DNA from: Hydractinia symbiolongicarpus
Lineage: Eukaryota; Cnidaria; Hydrozoa; Anthoathecata; Hydractiniidae
Assembly: GCF_029227915.1 (NCBI RefSeq)
Contig: NC_079880.1
Span: 17,194,001-17,258,000, forward strand
DNA length: 64,000 nt
Direction: 5' to 3'
In this document: one piece after another, positions 31,560 through 46,349 of the stretch
Layout: each line of letters opens with the position of its first letter
How positions within the stretch are numbered: position 1 is the stretch's first letter
Notes under the pieces: model-generated
The model's database searches: none
Seen by the model: the letters and a program-made list of their open reading frames with translations, nothing else
What the model was told of the DNA's origin: nothing
Translations under genes and position numbers: made by a program

Positions 31560-33180
31560 CTAAACCCATGGCTCTGGGGAAAAAGACTTAAGACGTCGTA
31601 GTCCATTGAGAGTAGAAGGACCAGACCAATGGTAACCTATGCAAGAGCGTGGAAACACGTGATTTACACGTAAGGCCTTCATTAGGCATGTAAGAAGCAT
31701 ATTGTAACCTTTAGAGGCCTGTGCATGTAGTTGACGGCGTTGTAAAGCCATAGTGCCAAAGAAAACGACTTAGGACGCAGTAGTCCATTAAGAGTTGAAG
31801 GAGTAGACCAATGGTAACCTGTACAGCCACGTAGAACCACGTGACATACGTTTCAAGCCTTTATTAGGCATATAAAAAGCATAATGCAACCTTTAGAGGC
31901 CTGGGCATAAAGTTGACGATGTTCTAAAGCCATGGCGCTGCGGAAAACGACTTAGGACGTCGCAGTCCATAGATAGTGGAAGGATTAGACCAATGGTAAC
32001 CTATGCAAGAGCGTGGAAACACGTGATTTACACGTAAGGCCTTCATTAGGCATGTAAGAAGCATATTGTAACCTTTAGAGGCCTGTGCATGTAGTTGACG
32101 GCGTTGTAAAGCCATAGTCCTAAAGAAAACGACTTAGGACGCAGTAGTCCATTAAGAGTTGAAGGAGTAGACCAATGGTAACCTGCACAGCCACGTAGAA
32201 CCACGTGACATACGTTTCAAGCCTTTATTAGGCATATAAAAAGCATAATGCAACCTTTAGAGGCCTGGGCATAAAGTTGACGATGTTCTAAAGCCATGGC
32301 GCTGCGGAAAACGACTTAGGACGTCGCAGTCCATAGATAGTGGAAGGATTAGACCAATGGTAACCTGCGCAAGAACGTGGAAACACGTGATTTACACGTA
32401 ATGCCTTTATTAGGCATGTAAGAAGCATATTGTAACCTTTAGAGGCCTGTGCATGTAGTTGACGGCGTTGTATAGCCATAGTGCCAAAGAAATCGACTTA
32501 GGACGCAGTAGTCCATTGAGAGTTGAAGGAGTAGACCAATGGTAACCTGCAAAATGGCCTTTAATAGGCGGCAAAAGGCCATATTACGGCCTTTAGAGGC
32601 CTGTGCAGGTAGTTGACGGCGTTCTAAACCCATGGCTCTGGGGAAAAAGACTTAAGACGTCGTAGTCCATTGAGAGTAGAAGGACCAGACCAATGGTAAC
32701 CTATGCAAGAGCGTGGAAACACGTGATTTACACGTAAGGCCTTCATTAGGCATGTAAGAAGCATATTGTAACCTTTAGAGGCCTGTGCATGTAGTTGACG
32801 GCGTTGTAAAGCCATAGTGCCAAAGAAAACGATTTAGGACGCAGTAGTCCATTGAGAGTTGAAGGAGTAGACCAATGGTAACCTGCACAGCCACGTAGAA
32901 CCACGTGACTTACGTTTCAAGCCTTTATTAGGCATATAAAAAGCATAATGCAACCTTTAGAGGCCTGGGAATAAAGTTGACGATGTTCTAAAGCCATGGC
33001 GCTGCGGAAAACGACTTAGGACGTTGCAGTCCATCGAAAGTGGAAGGATTAGACCAATGGTAACCTGCGCAAGAACGTGGAAACACGTGATTTACACGTA
33101 AGGCCTTTATTAGGCATGTAAGAAGCATATTGTAACCTTTAGAGGCCTGTGCATGTAGTTGACGGCGTTGTATAGCCATA
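31560..33180. repeat. 364-bp (2-unit) alternating satellite block
   Basis: Two monomer types alternate, so that near-identical units recur every 364 bp (31560, 31924, 32288; again 32624, 32988). One type has the GGCATGTAAGAAGCATATTG segment in place of the GGCC inverted repeat. The other has GGCATATAAAAAGCATAATG. Confidence 0.75.
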
Positions 33181-34984
33181 GTGCCAAAGAAAACGACTTA
33201 GGACGCAGTAGTCCATGGAGAGTTGAAGGAGTAGACCAATGGTAACCTGCAAAATGGCCTTTAATAGGCGGCAAAAGGCCATATTACGGCCTTTAGAGGC
33301 CTGTACATGTAGTTGACGGCGTTCTAAAGCCATGATGAAACGGAACACGACTAAGGACGTCGTAGTCCATGGAGAATGGAAGGACTTGACAAATGGTAAC
33401 CTGTGCAATCTCATGGAAACACGTGATTTACACGTAAGGCCTTTATTAGGCAACAAAACGCCATACTACGGCTTTTAGAGGCCTGTGCATGTAGTTGACG
33501 GCGTTCTAAACCCATGGTGCCAAGGAAAGCGACTTAGGACAGCAGTAGTCCATTGAGACTTGACGGAGTAGACCAATGGTAACCTGCACAGACACGTAGA
33601 ACCACGTGATTTACATGCTAAGCCTTTATTAGGCAACAAAAGGCCATATTACGGTTTCTAGATTCATGTGCATGTAGTTGACGGCGTTCTAAACCCATGG
33701 CTCTGGCGAAAACGACTTAAGACGTCGTAGTCCATGTATGGTAACCTGCACAAGCGCGTGGAAACACGTGATTTACGTGTAAAGCCTTTAATAGGCGGCA
33801 AAAGGCCATCTTACGGCCTTTAGAGGCCTGTGCATGTAGTTGACGGCGTTCTAAACCCATGGCTCTGGGGAAAAAGACTTAAGACGTCGTAGTCCATTGA
33901 GAGTAGAAGGACCAGACCAATGGTAACCTATGCAAGAGCGTGGAAACACGTGATTTACACGTAAGGCCTTCATTAGGCATGTAAGAAGCATATTGTAACC
34001 TTTAGAGGCCTGTGCATGTAGTTGACGGCGTTGTAAAGCCATAGTGCCAAAGAAAACGACTTAGGACGCAGTAGTCCATTGAGAGTTGAAGGAGTAGACC
34101 AATGGTAACCTGCACAGCCACGTAGAACCACGTGACTTACGTTTCAAGCCTTTATTAGGCATATAAAATGCATAATGCAACCTTTAGAGGCCTGGGCATA
34201 AAGTTGACGATGTTCTAAAGCCATGGCACTGCGGAAAACGACTTAGGACGTCGCAGTCCATAGATAGTGGAAGGATTAGACCAATGGTAACCTGCGCAAG
34301 AACGTGGAAACACGTGATTTACACGTAAGGCCTTTATTAGACATGTAAGAAGCATATTGTAACCTTTAGAGGCCTGTGCATGTAGTTGACGGCGTTGTAT
34401 AGCCCATAGTGCCAAAGAAAACGACTTAGGACGCAGTAGTCCATTGAGAGTTGAAGGAGTAGACCAATGGTAACCTGCAAAATGGCCTTTAATAGGCGGC
34501 AAAAGGCCATATTACGGCCTTTAGAGGCCTGTGCATGTAGTTGACGGCGTTCTAAACCCATGGCTCTGGGGAAAAAGACTTAAGACGTCGTAGTCCATTG
34601 AGAGTAGAAGGACCAGACCAATGGTAACCTATGCAAGAGCGTGGAAACACGTGATTTACGCGTAAGGCCTTCATTACGCATGTAAGAAGCATATTGTAAC
34701 CTTTAGAGGCCTGTGCATGTAGTTGACGGCGTTGTAAAGCCATAGTGCCAAAGAAAACGACTTAGGACGCAGTAGTCCATTGAGAGTTGAAGGAGTAGAC
34801 CAATGGTAACCTGCACAGCCACGTAGAACCACGTGACTTACGTTTCAAGCCTTTATTAGGCATATAAAAATCATAATGCAACCTTTAGAGGCCTGGGCAT
34901 AAAGTTGACGATGTTCTAAAGCCATGGCGCTGCGGAAAACGACTTAGGACGTTGCAGTACATAGATAGTGGAAGGATTAGACCA

Positions 34985-37445
34985 ATGGTAACCTGTACAA
35001 GCATGTGGAACCGGGGAATTTACGTGTAAGGCCTTTATTAGCCGGCAAAAGTCCATGTTACGGCCTTTAGAGGCCTGTGCATGTAGTTGACGGCGTTCTA
35101 AAGCCATGGTGCCAGGGAAAGCGACGTACGACCTTGTAGTCTATTGAGAGTGGAAGGACTAGACCAATAGTAACATGCACAAGCACGTGGAACCGGGGAA
35201 TTTACGTGTAAGGCCTTTACTAGGCAGCAAAAGCCATATTACGGCCTTTGGAGGCCTGTGCATGTAGTTGACGGCGTTCTAAACCCATGGCTCTAGGGAA
35301 AACGACTTAAGACGTCGTAGTCCATTGAGAGTAGAAGGACTAGACCAATGGTAACCTGTTCAAGAGCGTGGAAACACGTGATTTACACGTAAGGCCTTTA
35401 TTAGGCATGTAAGAAGCATATTGTAACCTTTAAAGGCCTGTGCATGTAGTTGACGGCGTTGTAAAGCCATAGTGCCAAAGAAAACGACTTAGGACGCAGT
35501 AGTCCATTGAGAGTTGAAGAAGTAGACCAATGGTAACCTGCACAATGGCCTTTAATAGGCGGCAAAAGGCCATATTACGGCCTTTAGAGGCCTGTGCATG
35601 TAGTTGGCGGCGTTCTAAAGCCATGATGAAACGGAACACGACTAAGGATGTCGTAGTCCATGGAGAATGGAAGGACTTGACAAATGGCAACCTGTTCAAT
35701 CTCATGGAAACACGTGATTTACATGTAAGGCCTTTATTAGGCAACAAAACGCCATACTACGGCTTTTAGAGGCCTGTGCATGTAGTTGACGATGTTTTAA
35801 AGCCATGGCGCCGGGGAAAACGACTTAGAACGTCGCAGTCTATGGTCAGTGGAAGGAGTTGACCAATGGTAACCAGCACACACACGTGGAACCACGTGAT
35901 TTTTGTGTATCGCCTTTATAAGGGGGCAAAAGGCCGTATTACGGCCTTTAGAGGCCAGTGCATGTAGTTGACGGAGTTCTAAAGCCAAGGTGCTAGGGAA
36001 AACGACTTATGACCCTGTAGTCCATTGAGAGTGGAAGGACTAGACCAATGGTAACCTGCACAAGCACGTGGAACCGGGGGATTTACGTGTAAGGCCTTTA
36101 TTAGGCAGCAAAAGCCTTATTAAGGCCTTTAGAGGCCTGTGCATGTAGTTGACGGCGTTCTAAACCCATGGCTCTGGGGAAAAAGAATTAAGACGTCGTA
36201 GTCCATTGAGAGTGGAAGGACTAGACCAATGGTAACCTGTACAAGCATGTGGAACCGGGGAATTTACGTGTAAGGCCTTTATTAGCCGGCAAAAGTCCAT
36301 GTTACGGCCTTTAGAGGCCTGTGCATGTAGTTGACGGCGTTCTAAAGCCATGGTGCCAGGGAAAGCGACGTACGACCTTGTAGTCTATTGAGAGTGGAAG
36401 GACTAGACCAATAGTAACATGCACAAGCACGTGGAACCGGGGAATTTACGTGTAAGGCCTTTACTAGGCAGCAAAAGCCATATTACGGCCTTTGAAGGCC
36501 TGTGCATGTAGTTGACGGCGTTCTAAACCCATGGCTCTAGGGAAAACGACTTAAGACGTCGTAGTCCATTGAGAGTAGAAGGACTAGACCAATGGTAACC
36601 TGTTCAAGAGCGTGGAAACACGTGATTTACACGTAAGGCCTTTATTAGGCATGTAAGAAGCATATTGTAACCTTTAGAGGCCTGTGCATGTAGTTGACGG
36701 CGTTGTAAAGCCATAGTGCCAAAGAAAACGACTTAGGACGCAGTAGTCCATTGAGAGTTGAAGAATTAGACCAATGGTAACCTGCACAATGGCCTTTAAT
36801 AGGCGGCAAAAGGCCATATTACGGCCTTTAGAAGCCTGTGCATGTAGTTGGCGGCGTTCTAAAGCCATGATGAAACGGAACACGACTAAGGATGTCGTAG
36901 TCCATGGAGAATGGAAGGACTTGACAAATGGTAACCTGTTCAATCTCATGGAAACACGTGATTTACATGTAAGGCCTTTATTAGGCAACAAAACGCCATA
37001 CTACGGCTTTTAGAGGCCTGTGCATGTAGTTGACGATGTTCTAAAGCCATGGCGCTGGGGAAAACGACTTAGAACGTCGCAGTCTATGGTCAGTGGAAGG
37101 AGTTGACCAATGGTAACCAGCACACACACGTGGAACCACGTGATTTTTGTGTATCGCCTTTATAAGGGGGCAAAAGGCCGTATTACGGCCTTTAGAGGCC
37201 TGTGCATGTAGTTGACGGAGTTCTAAAGCCAAGGTGCTAGGGAAAACGACTTATGACCCTGTAGTCCATTGAGAGTGGAAGGACTAGACCAATGGTAACT
37301 TGCACAAGCACGTGGAACCGGGGGATTTACGTGTAAGGCCTTTATTAGGCAGCAAAAGCCTTATTACGGCCTTTAGAGGCCTGTGCATGTAGTTGACGGC
37401 GTTCTAAACCCATGGCTCTGGGGAAAAAGAATTAAGACGTCGTAG
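34985..37445. repeat. 1244-bp (7-unit) tandem higher-order repeat
   Basis: Two copies with period 1,244 bp (for instance 35430 to 36674, 35530 to 36774, 35797 to 37041), each containing one 154-bp unit. The same pair reappears at about 51.05-53.5 kb as part of the larger duplication. Confidence 0.85.
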
Positions 37446-38517
37446 TCCATTGAGAGTAGAAGGACTAGACCAATGGTAACCTGTTCAAGAGCGTGGAAAC
37501 ACGTGATTTACACGTAAGGCTTTTATTAGGCATGTAAGAAGCATATTGTAACCTTTAGAGGCCTGTGCATGTAGTTGACGGCGTTCTAAAGCCATGGTGC
37601 CAGGGAAAGCGACGTACGACCTTGTAGTCCATTGAGAGTGGAAGGACTAGTCCAATGGTAACTTGCACAAGCACGCGGAACCGGGGGATTTACGTGTAAG
37701 GTCTTTAATAGGCGGCAAAAGGCCATATTACGGCCTTTAGAGGACTGTGCATGTAGTTGAAGGCGTTCTAAAGCCATGGTGCCAGAGAAAGCGACGTACG
37801 ACCTTGCAGTCCATTAAGAGTGGAAGGACTAGACCAATAGTAACCTGCACAAACACGTGGAACCGGGGGATTTACGTGTAAGGCCTTTATTAGGCGGCAA
37901 AAGCCATATTACGGCCTTCAGAGGCCTGTGCATGTAGCTGACGGCATTCTAAACCCATGGCTATGGGGAAAAGACTTAAGAAGTCATAGTCCATTGAGAG
38001 TAGAAGGACTAGACCAATGGTAACCTGCACAAGCACGTGGAAACACGTGATTTACGTGTAAGGCCTTTACTAGACGGGAAAAGGCCATATTACGGCATTT
38101 AGAGGCCTGTGCATGTAGTTGACGGCGTTCTAAAGCCATGGTGCCAAGGAAAGCGACTTAGGACAGCAGTAGTCCATTGAGACTTGACGGAGTAGACCAA
38201 TGGTAACCTGCACAGACACGTAGAACCACGTGATTTACATGCTAAGCCTTTATTAGGCAACAAAAGGCCATATTACGGTCTCTAGATTCATGTGCATGTA
38301 GTTGACGGCGTTCTAAACCCATGGCTCTGGCGAAAAGGACTTAAGACGTCGTAGTCCATGTAAGATGGAAGAACTAGACAAATGGTAACCTGTGCAAGCG
38401 CGTGGAAACACGTGATTTACACGTAAGGCCTTTATTAGACGGCAAAACGCCATATTACGGCTTTTAGAGGCCTGTGCATGTAGTTGACAGAGTTCTAAAG
38501 CCATGGTGCCAAGGAAA

Positions 38518-41500
38518 ACGACTTATGACGTAGTAGTCCATTGACAGTGGAAGGACTTGACCAATGGTAACCTGCACAAGCACGTGGAACCGGGGGATTT
38601 ACGTGTAAGGCCTTTATTAGGCGGCAAAAGTCATATTACGGCTTTTAGAGGCCTGTGCATGTAGTTGACGGCGTTCTAAACCCATGGCTCTGGGGAAAAC
38701 GACTTAAGACGTCGTAGTCCATTGAGAGTAGAAGGACTAGACCAATGGTAACCTGTTCAAGAGCGTGGAAACACGTGATTTACACATAAGGCTTTTATTA
38801 GGCATGTAAGAAGCATATTGTAACCTTTAAAGGCCTGTGCATGTAGTTGACGATGTTCTAAAGCCATGGCGCTGGGGAAAACGACTTAGGACGTTGCAGT
38901 CCATAGATAGTGGAAGGATTAGGCCAATGGTAACCTGCGCAAGAACGTGGAAACACGTGATTTACACGTAAGGCCTTTATTAGGCATGTAAGAAGCATAT
39001 TGTAACCTTTAGAGGCCTGTGTATGTAGTTGACGGCGTTCTAAAGCCATGGTGCCAAGGAAAGCGACTTAGGACAGCAGTAGTCCATTGAGACTTGACGG
39101 AGTAGACCAATGGTAACCTGCACAGACACGTAGAACCACGTGATTTACATGCTAAGCCTTTATTAGGCAACAAAAGGCCATATTACGGTCTCTAGATTCA
39201 TGTGCATGTAGTTGACGGCGTTCTAAACCCATGGCTCTGGCGAAAACGACTTAAGACGTCGTAGTCCATGTATGGTAACCTGTGCAAACGCGTGGAAACA
39301 CGTGATTTACGTGTAAGGCCTTTAATAGGCGGCAAAAGGCCATATTACGGCCTTTAGAGGCCTGTGCATGTAGTTGACGGCGTTCTAAACCCATGGCTCT
39401 GGGGAAAAAGACTTAAGACGTCGTAGTCCATTGAGAGTGGAAGGACTAGACCAATGGTAACCTGTACAAGCATGTGGAACCGGGGAATTTACGTGTAAGG
39501 CCTTTATTAGCCGGCAAAAGTCCATGTTACGGCCTTTAGAGGCCTGTGCATGTAGTTGACGGCGTTCTAAAGCCATGGTGCCAGGGAAAGCGACGTACGA
39601 CCTTGTAGTCCATTGAGAGTGGAAGGACTAGACCAATAGTAACCTGCACAAGCACGTGGAACCGGGGAATTTACGTGTAAGGCCTTTACTAGGCAGCAAA
39701 AGCCATATTACGGCCTTCAGAGGCCTGTGCATGTAGTTGACGGCGTTGTAAAGCCATAGTGCCAAAGAAAACGACTTAGGACGCAGTAGTCCATTGAGAA
39801 TTGAAGGAGTAGACCAATGGTAATCTGCACAATGGCCTTTAATAGGCGGCAAAAGGCCATATTACGGCCTTTAGAGACCTGTGCATGTAGTTGACGGCGT
39901 TCTAAAGCCATGATGAAACGGAACACGACTAAGGACGTCGTAGTCCATGGAGAATGGAAGGACTTGACAAATGGTAACCTGTGCAATCTCATGGAAACAC
40001 GTGATTTACACGTAAGGCCTTTATTAGACAACAAAACGCCATACTACGGCTTTTAGAGGCCTGTGCATGTAGTTTGCGATGTTCTAAAGCCATGGCGATG
40101 GGGAAAACGACTTAAAACGTCGCAGTCTATGGTCAGTGGAAGGAGTTGACCAATAGTAACCAGCACACACACGTGGAACCACGTGATTTTCGTGTATCGC
40201 CTTTATAAGGGGGCACAAGGCCGTATTACGGCCTTTAGAGGCCTGTGCATGTAGTTGACGGAGTTCTAAAGCCAAGGTGCTAGGGCAAACGACTTATGAC
40301 GTAGTAGTCCATTGACAGTGGAAGGACTTGACCAATGGTAACCTGCACAAGCACGTGGAACCGGGGGATTTACGTGTAAGGCCTTTATTAGGCGGCAAAA
40401 GTCATATTACGGCTTTTAGAGGCCTGTGCATGTAGTTGACGGCGTTCTAAACCCATGGCTCTGGGGAAAACGACTTAAGACGTCGTAGTCCATTGAGAGT
40501 AGAAGGACTAGACCAATGGTAACCTGTTCAAGAGCGTGGAAACACGTGATTTACACATAAGGCTTTTATTAGGCATGTAAGAAGCATATTGTAACCTTTA
40601 AAGGCCTGTGCATGTAGTTGACGATGTTCTAAAGCCATGGCGCTGGGGAAAACGACTTAGGACGTTGCAGTCCATAGATAGTGGAAGGATTAGGCCAATG
40701 GTAACCTGCGCAAGAACGTGGAAACACGTGATTTACACGTAAGGCCTTTATTAGGCATGTAAGAAGCATATTGTAACCTTTAGAGGCCTGTGTATGTAGT
40801 TGACGGCGTTCTAAAGCCATGGTGCCAAGGAAAGCGACTTAGGACAGCAGTAGTCCATTGAGACTTGACGGAGTAGACCAATGGTAACCTGCACAGACAC
40901 GTAGAACCACGTGATTTACATGCTAAGCCTTTATTAGGCAACAAAAGGCCATATTACGGTCTCTAGATTCATGTGCATGTAGTTGACGGCGTTCTAAACC
41001 CATGGCTCTGGCGAAAACGACTTAAGACGTCGTAGTCCATGTATGGTAACCTGTGCAAACGCGTGGAAACACGTGATTTACGTGTAAGGCCTTTAATAGG
41101 CGGCAAAAGGCCATATTACGGCCTTTAGAGGCCTGTGCATGTAGTTGACGGCGTTCTAAACCCATGGCTCTGGGGAAAAAGACTTAAGACGTCGTAGTCC
41201 ATTGAGAGTGGAAGGACTAGACCAATGGTAACCTGTACAAGCATGTGGAACCGGGGAATTTACGTGTAAGGCCTTTATTAGCCGGCAAAAGTCCATGTTA
41301 CGGCCTTTAGAGGCCTGTGCATGTAGTTGACGGCGTTCTAAAGCCATGGTGCCAGGGAAAGCGACGTACGACCTTGTAGTCCATTGAGAGTGGAAGGACT
41401 AGACCAATAGTAACCTGCACAAGCACGTGGAACCGGGGAATTTACGTGTAAGGCCTTTACTAGGCAGCAAAAGCCATATTACGGCCTTCAGAGGCCTGTG

Positions 41501-42060
41501 CATGTAGTTGACGGCGTTGTAAAGCCATAGTGCCAAAGAAAACGACTTAGGACGCAGTAGTCCATTGAGAATTGAAGGAGTAGACCAATGGTAATCTGCA
41601 CAATGGCCTTTAATAGGCGGCAAAAGGCCATATTACGGCCTTTAGAGACCTGTGCATGTAGTTGACGGCGTTCTAAAGCCATGATGAAACGGAACACGAC
41701 TAAGGACGTCGTAGTCCATGGAGAATGGAAGGACTTGACAAATGGTAACCTGTGCAATCTCATGGAAACACGTGATTTACACGTAAGGCCTTTATTAGAC
41801 AACAAAACGCCATACTACGGCTTTTAGAGGCCTGTGCATGTAGTTTGCGATGTTCTAAAGCCATGGCGATGGGGAAAACGACTTAAAACGTCGCAGTCTA
41901 TGGTCAGTGGAAGGAGTTGACCAATAGTAACCAGCACACACACGTGGAACCACGTGATTTTCGTGTATCGCCTTTATAAGGGGGCACAAGGCCGTATTAC
42001 GGCCTTTAGAGGCCTGTGCATGTAGTTGACGGAGTTCTAAAGCCAAGGTGCTAGGGCAAA
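38518..42060. repeat. 1771-bp (10-unit) tandem higher-order repeat
   Basis: Two adjacent copies, about 38518-40288 and 40289-42059, look identical to the eye over almost their whole length. The period is close to eight 182-bp units plus one 162-bp and one 154-bp unit. The related segment at 54.7-56.2 kb has only one copy. Confidence 0.85.
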
Positions 42061-45000
42061 CGACTTATGACCTTGTAGTCCATTGAGAGTGGAAGGACTA
42101 GACCAATGGTAACCTGCACAAGCACGTGGAACCGGGGGATTTACGTGTAAGGCCTTTATTAGGCAGCAAAAGCCTTATTACGGCCTTTAGAGGCCTGTGC
42201 ATGTAGTTGACGGCGTTCTAAACCCATGGCTCTGGGGAAAAAGAATTAAGACGTCGTAGTCCATTGAGAGTAGAAGAACTAGACCAATGGTAATCTGTTC
42301 AAGAGCGTGGAAACACGTGATTTACACGTAAGGCTTTTATTAGGCATGTAAGAAGCATATTGTAACCTTTAGAGGCCTGTGCATGTAGTTGACGGCGTTC
42401 TAAAGCCATGGTGCCAGGGAAATCGACGTACGACTTTGTAGTCCATTGAGAGTGGAAGGACTAGTCCAATGGTAACTTGCACAAGCACGCGGAACCGGGG
42501 GATTTACGTGTAAGGTTTTTATTAGGGGGAAGGAGGCCATATTACGGCCTTTGGAGGCCTGTGCATGTAGTTTACGGCGTTCTAAAGCCATGGTGCCAGG
42601 GAAAACGACTTATGACCTTGTAGTACATTGAGAATGGAAGGAATACACTAATGGTAACTTGCACAAGCACGCGGAACCGGGGGATTTACGTGCTAAGCCT
42701 TTATTAGGAACAAAAGGCCATATCACAACCTTTAGAGGCCTGTGCATGTAGTTGACGGCGTTCTAAAGCCATGGCGCTGGCGAAAACAACTTAGGACGTC
42801 GCAGTCCATGGAGAGTGGAAGGACTAGACCAATGATAACCTGTGCAAGAGCGTGGAAACACGTGATTTACACGCAAGGCCTTTATTAGGCGGCAAAACGC
42901 CATATTATGGCTTTTAGAGGCCTGTGCATGTAGTTGACAGAGTTCTAAAGCCATGGTGCCAAGGAAAACGACTTATGACCTTGTAGTCCATTGAAAGTAG
43001 AAGGACTAGACCAATGGTAACCTGCACAAGCACGTGGAACCGGGGGATTTACGTGTAAGGCCTTTAATAGGCGGCAAAAGGCCAGATTACGGCCTTTAGA
43101 GGCCTGTGCATGTAGTTGACGGCGTTCTAAAGCCATGGTGCCAAGGAAAGCGACTTAGGACAGCAGTAGTCCATTGAGACTTGACGGAGTAGACCAATGG
43201 TAACCTGCGCAGACACGTAGAACCACGTGATTTACATGCTAAGCCTTTATTAGGCAACAAAAGGCCATATTACGGTCTCTAGATTCATGTGCATGTAGTT
43301 GACGGCGTTCTAAACCCATGGCTCTGGGGAAAAAGAATTAAGACGTCGTAGTCCATTGAGAGTAGAAGGACTAGACCAATGGTAACCTGTTCAAGAGCGT
43401 GGAAACACGTGATTTACACGTAAGGCTTTTATTAGGCATGTAAGAAGCATATTGTAACCTTTGGAGGCCTGTGCATGTAGTTGACGGCGTTCTAAAGCCA
43501 TGGTGCCAGGGAAAGCGACGTACGACCTTGTATTCCATTGAGAGTGGAAGGACTAGTCCAATGGTAACTTGCACAAGCACGCGGAACCGGGGGATTTACG
43601 TGTAAGGTTTTTATTAGGGGGCAAAACGCCATATTATGGCTTTTAGAGGCCTGTGCATGTAGTTGACAGAGTTCTAAAGCCATGGTGCCAAGGAAAACGA
43701 CTTATGACCTTGTAGTCCATTGAGAGTAGAAGGACTAGACCAATGGTAACCTGCAAAAGCACGTGGAACCGGGGGATTTACGTGTAAGGCCTTTAATAGG
43801 CGGCAAAAGGCCATATTACGGCGTTTAGAGGCCTGTGCATGTAGTTGATGGCGTTCTAAACCCATGGCTCTGGGGAAAAAGACTTAAGACGTCGTAGTCC
43901 ATTGAGAGTGGAAGGACTAGACCAACGGTAACCTGTACAAGCATGTGGAACCGGGGAATTTACGTGTAAGGCCTTTATTAGGCATGTAAGAAGCATATTG
44001 TAACCTTTAAAGGCCTGTGCATGTAGTTGACGATGTTCTAAAGCCATGGCGCTGGGGAAAACGACTTAGGACGTTGCAGTCGATAGATAGTGGAAGGATT
44101 AGACCAATGGTAACCTGCGCAAGAACGTGGAAACACGTGATTTACACGTAAGGCCTTTATTAGGCATGTAAGAAGCATATTGTAATCTTTAGAGGCCTGT
44201 GCATGTAGTTGACGGCGTTGTAAAGCCATAGTGCCAAAGAAAACGACTTAGGACGCAGTAGTCCATTGAGAGTTGAAGGAGTAGACCAATGGTAACCTGC
44301 ACAATGGCCTTTAATAGGCGGCAAAAGGCCATATTACGGCCTTTAGAGGCCTGTGCATGTAGTTGACGGCGTTCTAAAGCCATGATGAAACGGAACACGA
44401 CTAAGGACGTCGTAGTCCATGGAGAATGGAAGGACTTGACAAATGGTAACCTGTTCAATCTCATGGAAACACGTGATTTACATGTAAGGCCTTTATTAGG
44501 CAACAAAACGCCATACTACGGCTTTTAGAGGCCTGTGCATGTAGTTGACGATGCTCTAAAGCCATGGCGCTGGGGAAAACGACTTAGAACGTCGCAGTCT
44601 ATGGTCAGTGGAAGGAGTTGACCAATGGTAACCAGCACACACACGTGGAACCACGTGATTTTTGTGTATCGCCTTTATAAGGGGGCAAAAGGCCGTATTA
44701 CGGCCTTTAGAGGCCTATGCATGTAGTTGACGGAGTTCTAAAGCCAAGGTGCTAGGGAAAACGACTTATGACCCTGTAGTCCATTAGGAGTAAAAGGACT
44801 AGACCAATGGTAACCTGCACAAGCACGTGGAAACACGTGATTTACGTGTAAGGCCTTTACTAGACGGCAAAAGGCCATATTACGGCATTTAGAGGCCTGT
44901 GCATGTAGTTGACGGCGTTCTAAAGCCATGGTGCCAAGGAAAGCGACTTAGGACAGCAGTAGTCCATTGAGAATTGACGGAGTAGACCAATGGTAACCTG

Positions 45001-46349
45001 CACAGACACGTAGAACCACGCGATTTACATGCTAACCCTCTATTAGGCAACAAAAGGCCATATTACGGCCTTTAGAGGCCAGTGCATGTAGTTGACGGCG
45101 TTCTAAACCCATGGCTCTGGGGAAAAAGACTTAAGACGTCGTAGTCCATTGAGAGTAGAAGGACCAGACCAATGGTAACCTATGCAAGAGCGTGGAAACA
45201 CGTGATTTAGACGTAAGGCCTTCATTAGGCATGTAAGAAGCATATTGTAACCTTTAGAGGCCTGTGCATGTAGTTGACGGCGTTGTAAAGCCATAGTGCC
45301 AAAGAAAACGACTTAGGACGCAGTAGTCCATTGAGAGTTGAAGGAGTAGACCAATGGTAACCTGCACAGCCACGTAGAACCACGTGAATTACGTTTCAAG
45401 CCTTTATTAGGCATATAAAAAGCATAATGCAACCTTTAAAGGCCTGTGCATGTAGTTGACGATGTTCTAAAGCCATGGCGCTGGGGAAAACGACTTACGA
45501 CGTTGCAGTCCATAGATAGTGGAAGGATTAGACCAATGGTAACCTGCGCAAGAACGTGGAAACACGTGATTTACACGTAAGGCCTTTATTAGGCATGTAA
45601 GAAGCATATTGTAACCTTTAGAGGCCTGTGCATGTAGTTGACGGCGTTGTAAAGCCATAGTGCCAAAGAAAATGACTTAAGACGTCGTAGTCCATGTAAG
45701 ATGGATGGACTAGAAATATGATAACCTGTGTAACCGCGTGGAAACACGTGATTTACACGTAAGGCCTTTATTAGCCGGCAAAAGTCCATATTACGGCCTT
45801 TAGAGGCCTGTGCATGTAGTTAACGGCGTTCTAAAGCCATGGTGCCAAAGAAAATGACTTAAGAGGTCGTAGTCCATGTAGGATGGATGGACTAGAAAAA
45901 TGGTAACCTGCGCAAGCGCGTGGAAACACGTGATTTACGTGTAAGGCCTTTACTAGACGGCAAAAGGCCATATTACGGCATTTAGAGGCCTGTGCATGTA
46001 GTTGACGGCGTTCTAAAGCCATGGTGCCAAGGAAAGCGACTTAGGACAGCAGTAGTCCATTGAGAATTGACGGAGTAGACCAATGGTAACCTGCACAGAC
46101 ACGTAGAACCACGCGATTTACATGCTAACCCTTTATTAGGCAACAAAAGGCCATATTACGGCCTTTAGAGGCCTGTGCATGTAGTTGACGGCGTTCTAAA
46201 CCCATGGCTCTGGGGAAAAAGACTTAAGACGTCGTAGTCCATTGAGAGTAGAAGGACCAGACCAATGGTAACCTATGCAAGAGCGTGGAAACACGTGATT
46301 TACACGTAAGGCCTTCATTAGGCATGTAAGAAGCATATTGTAACCTTTA

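Noticed and set aside
35530-35769. 79-codon plus-strand frame recurring at 35530, 36774, 48373, 51594 and 52838
   Set aside because: It occurs only where the same multi-unit satellite block is copied, and overlaps minus-strand frames of the same monomers. It has no domain or codon signal of its own.
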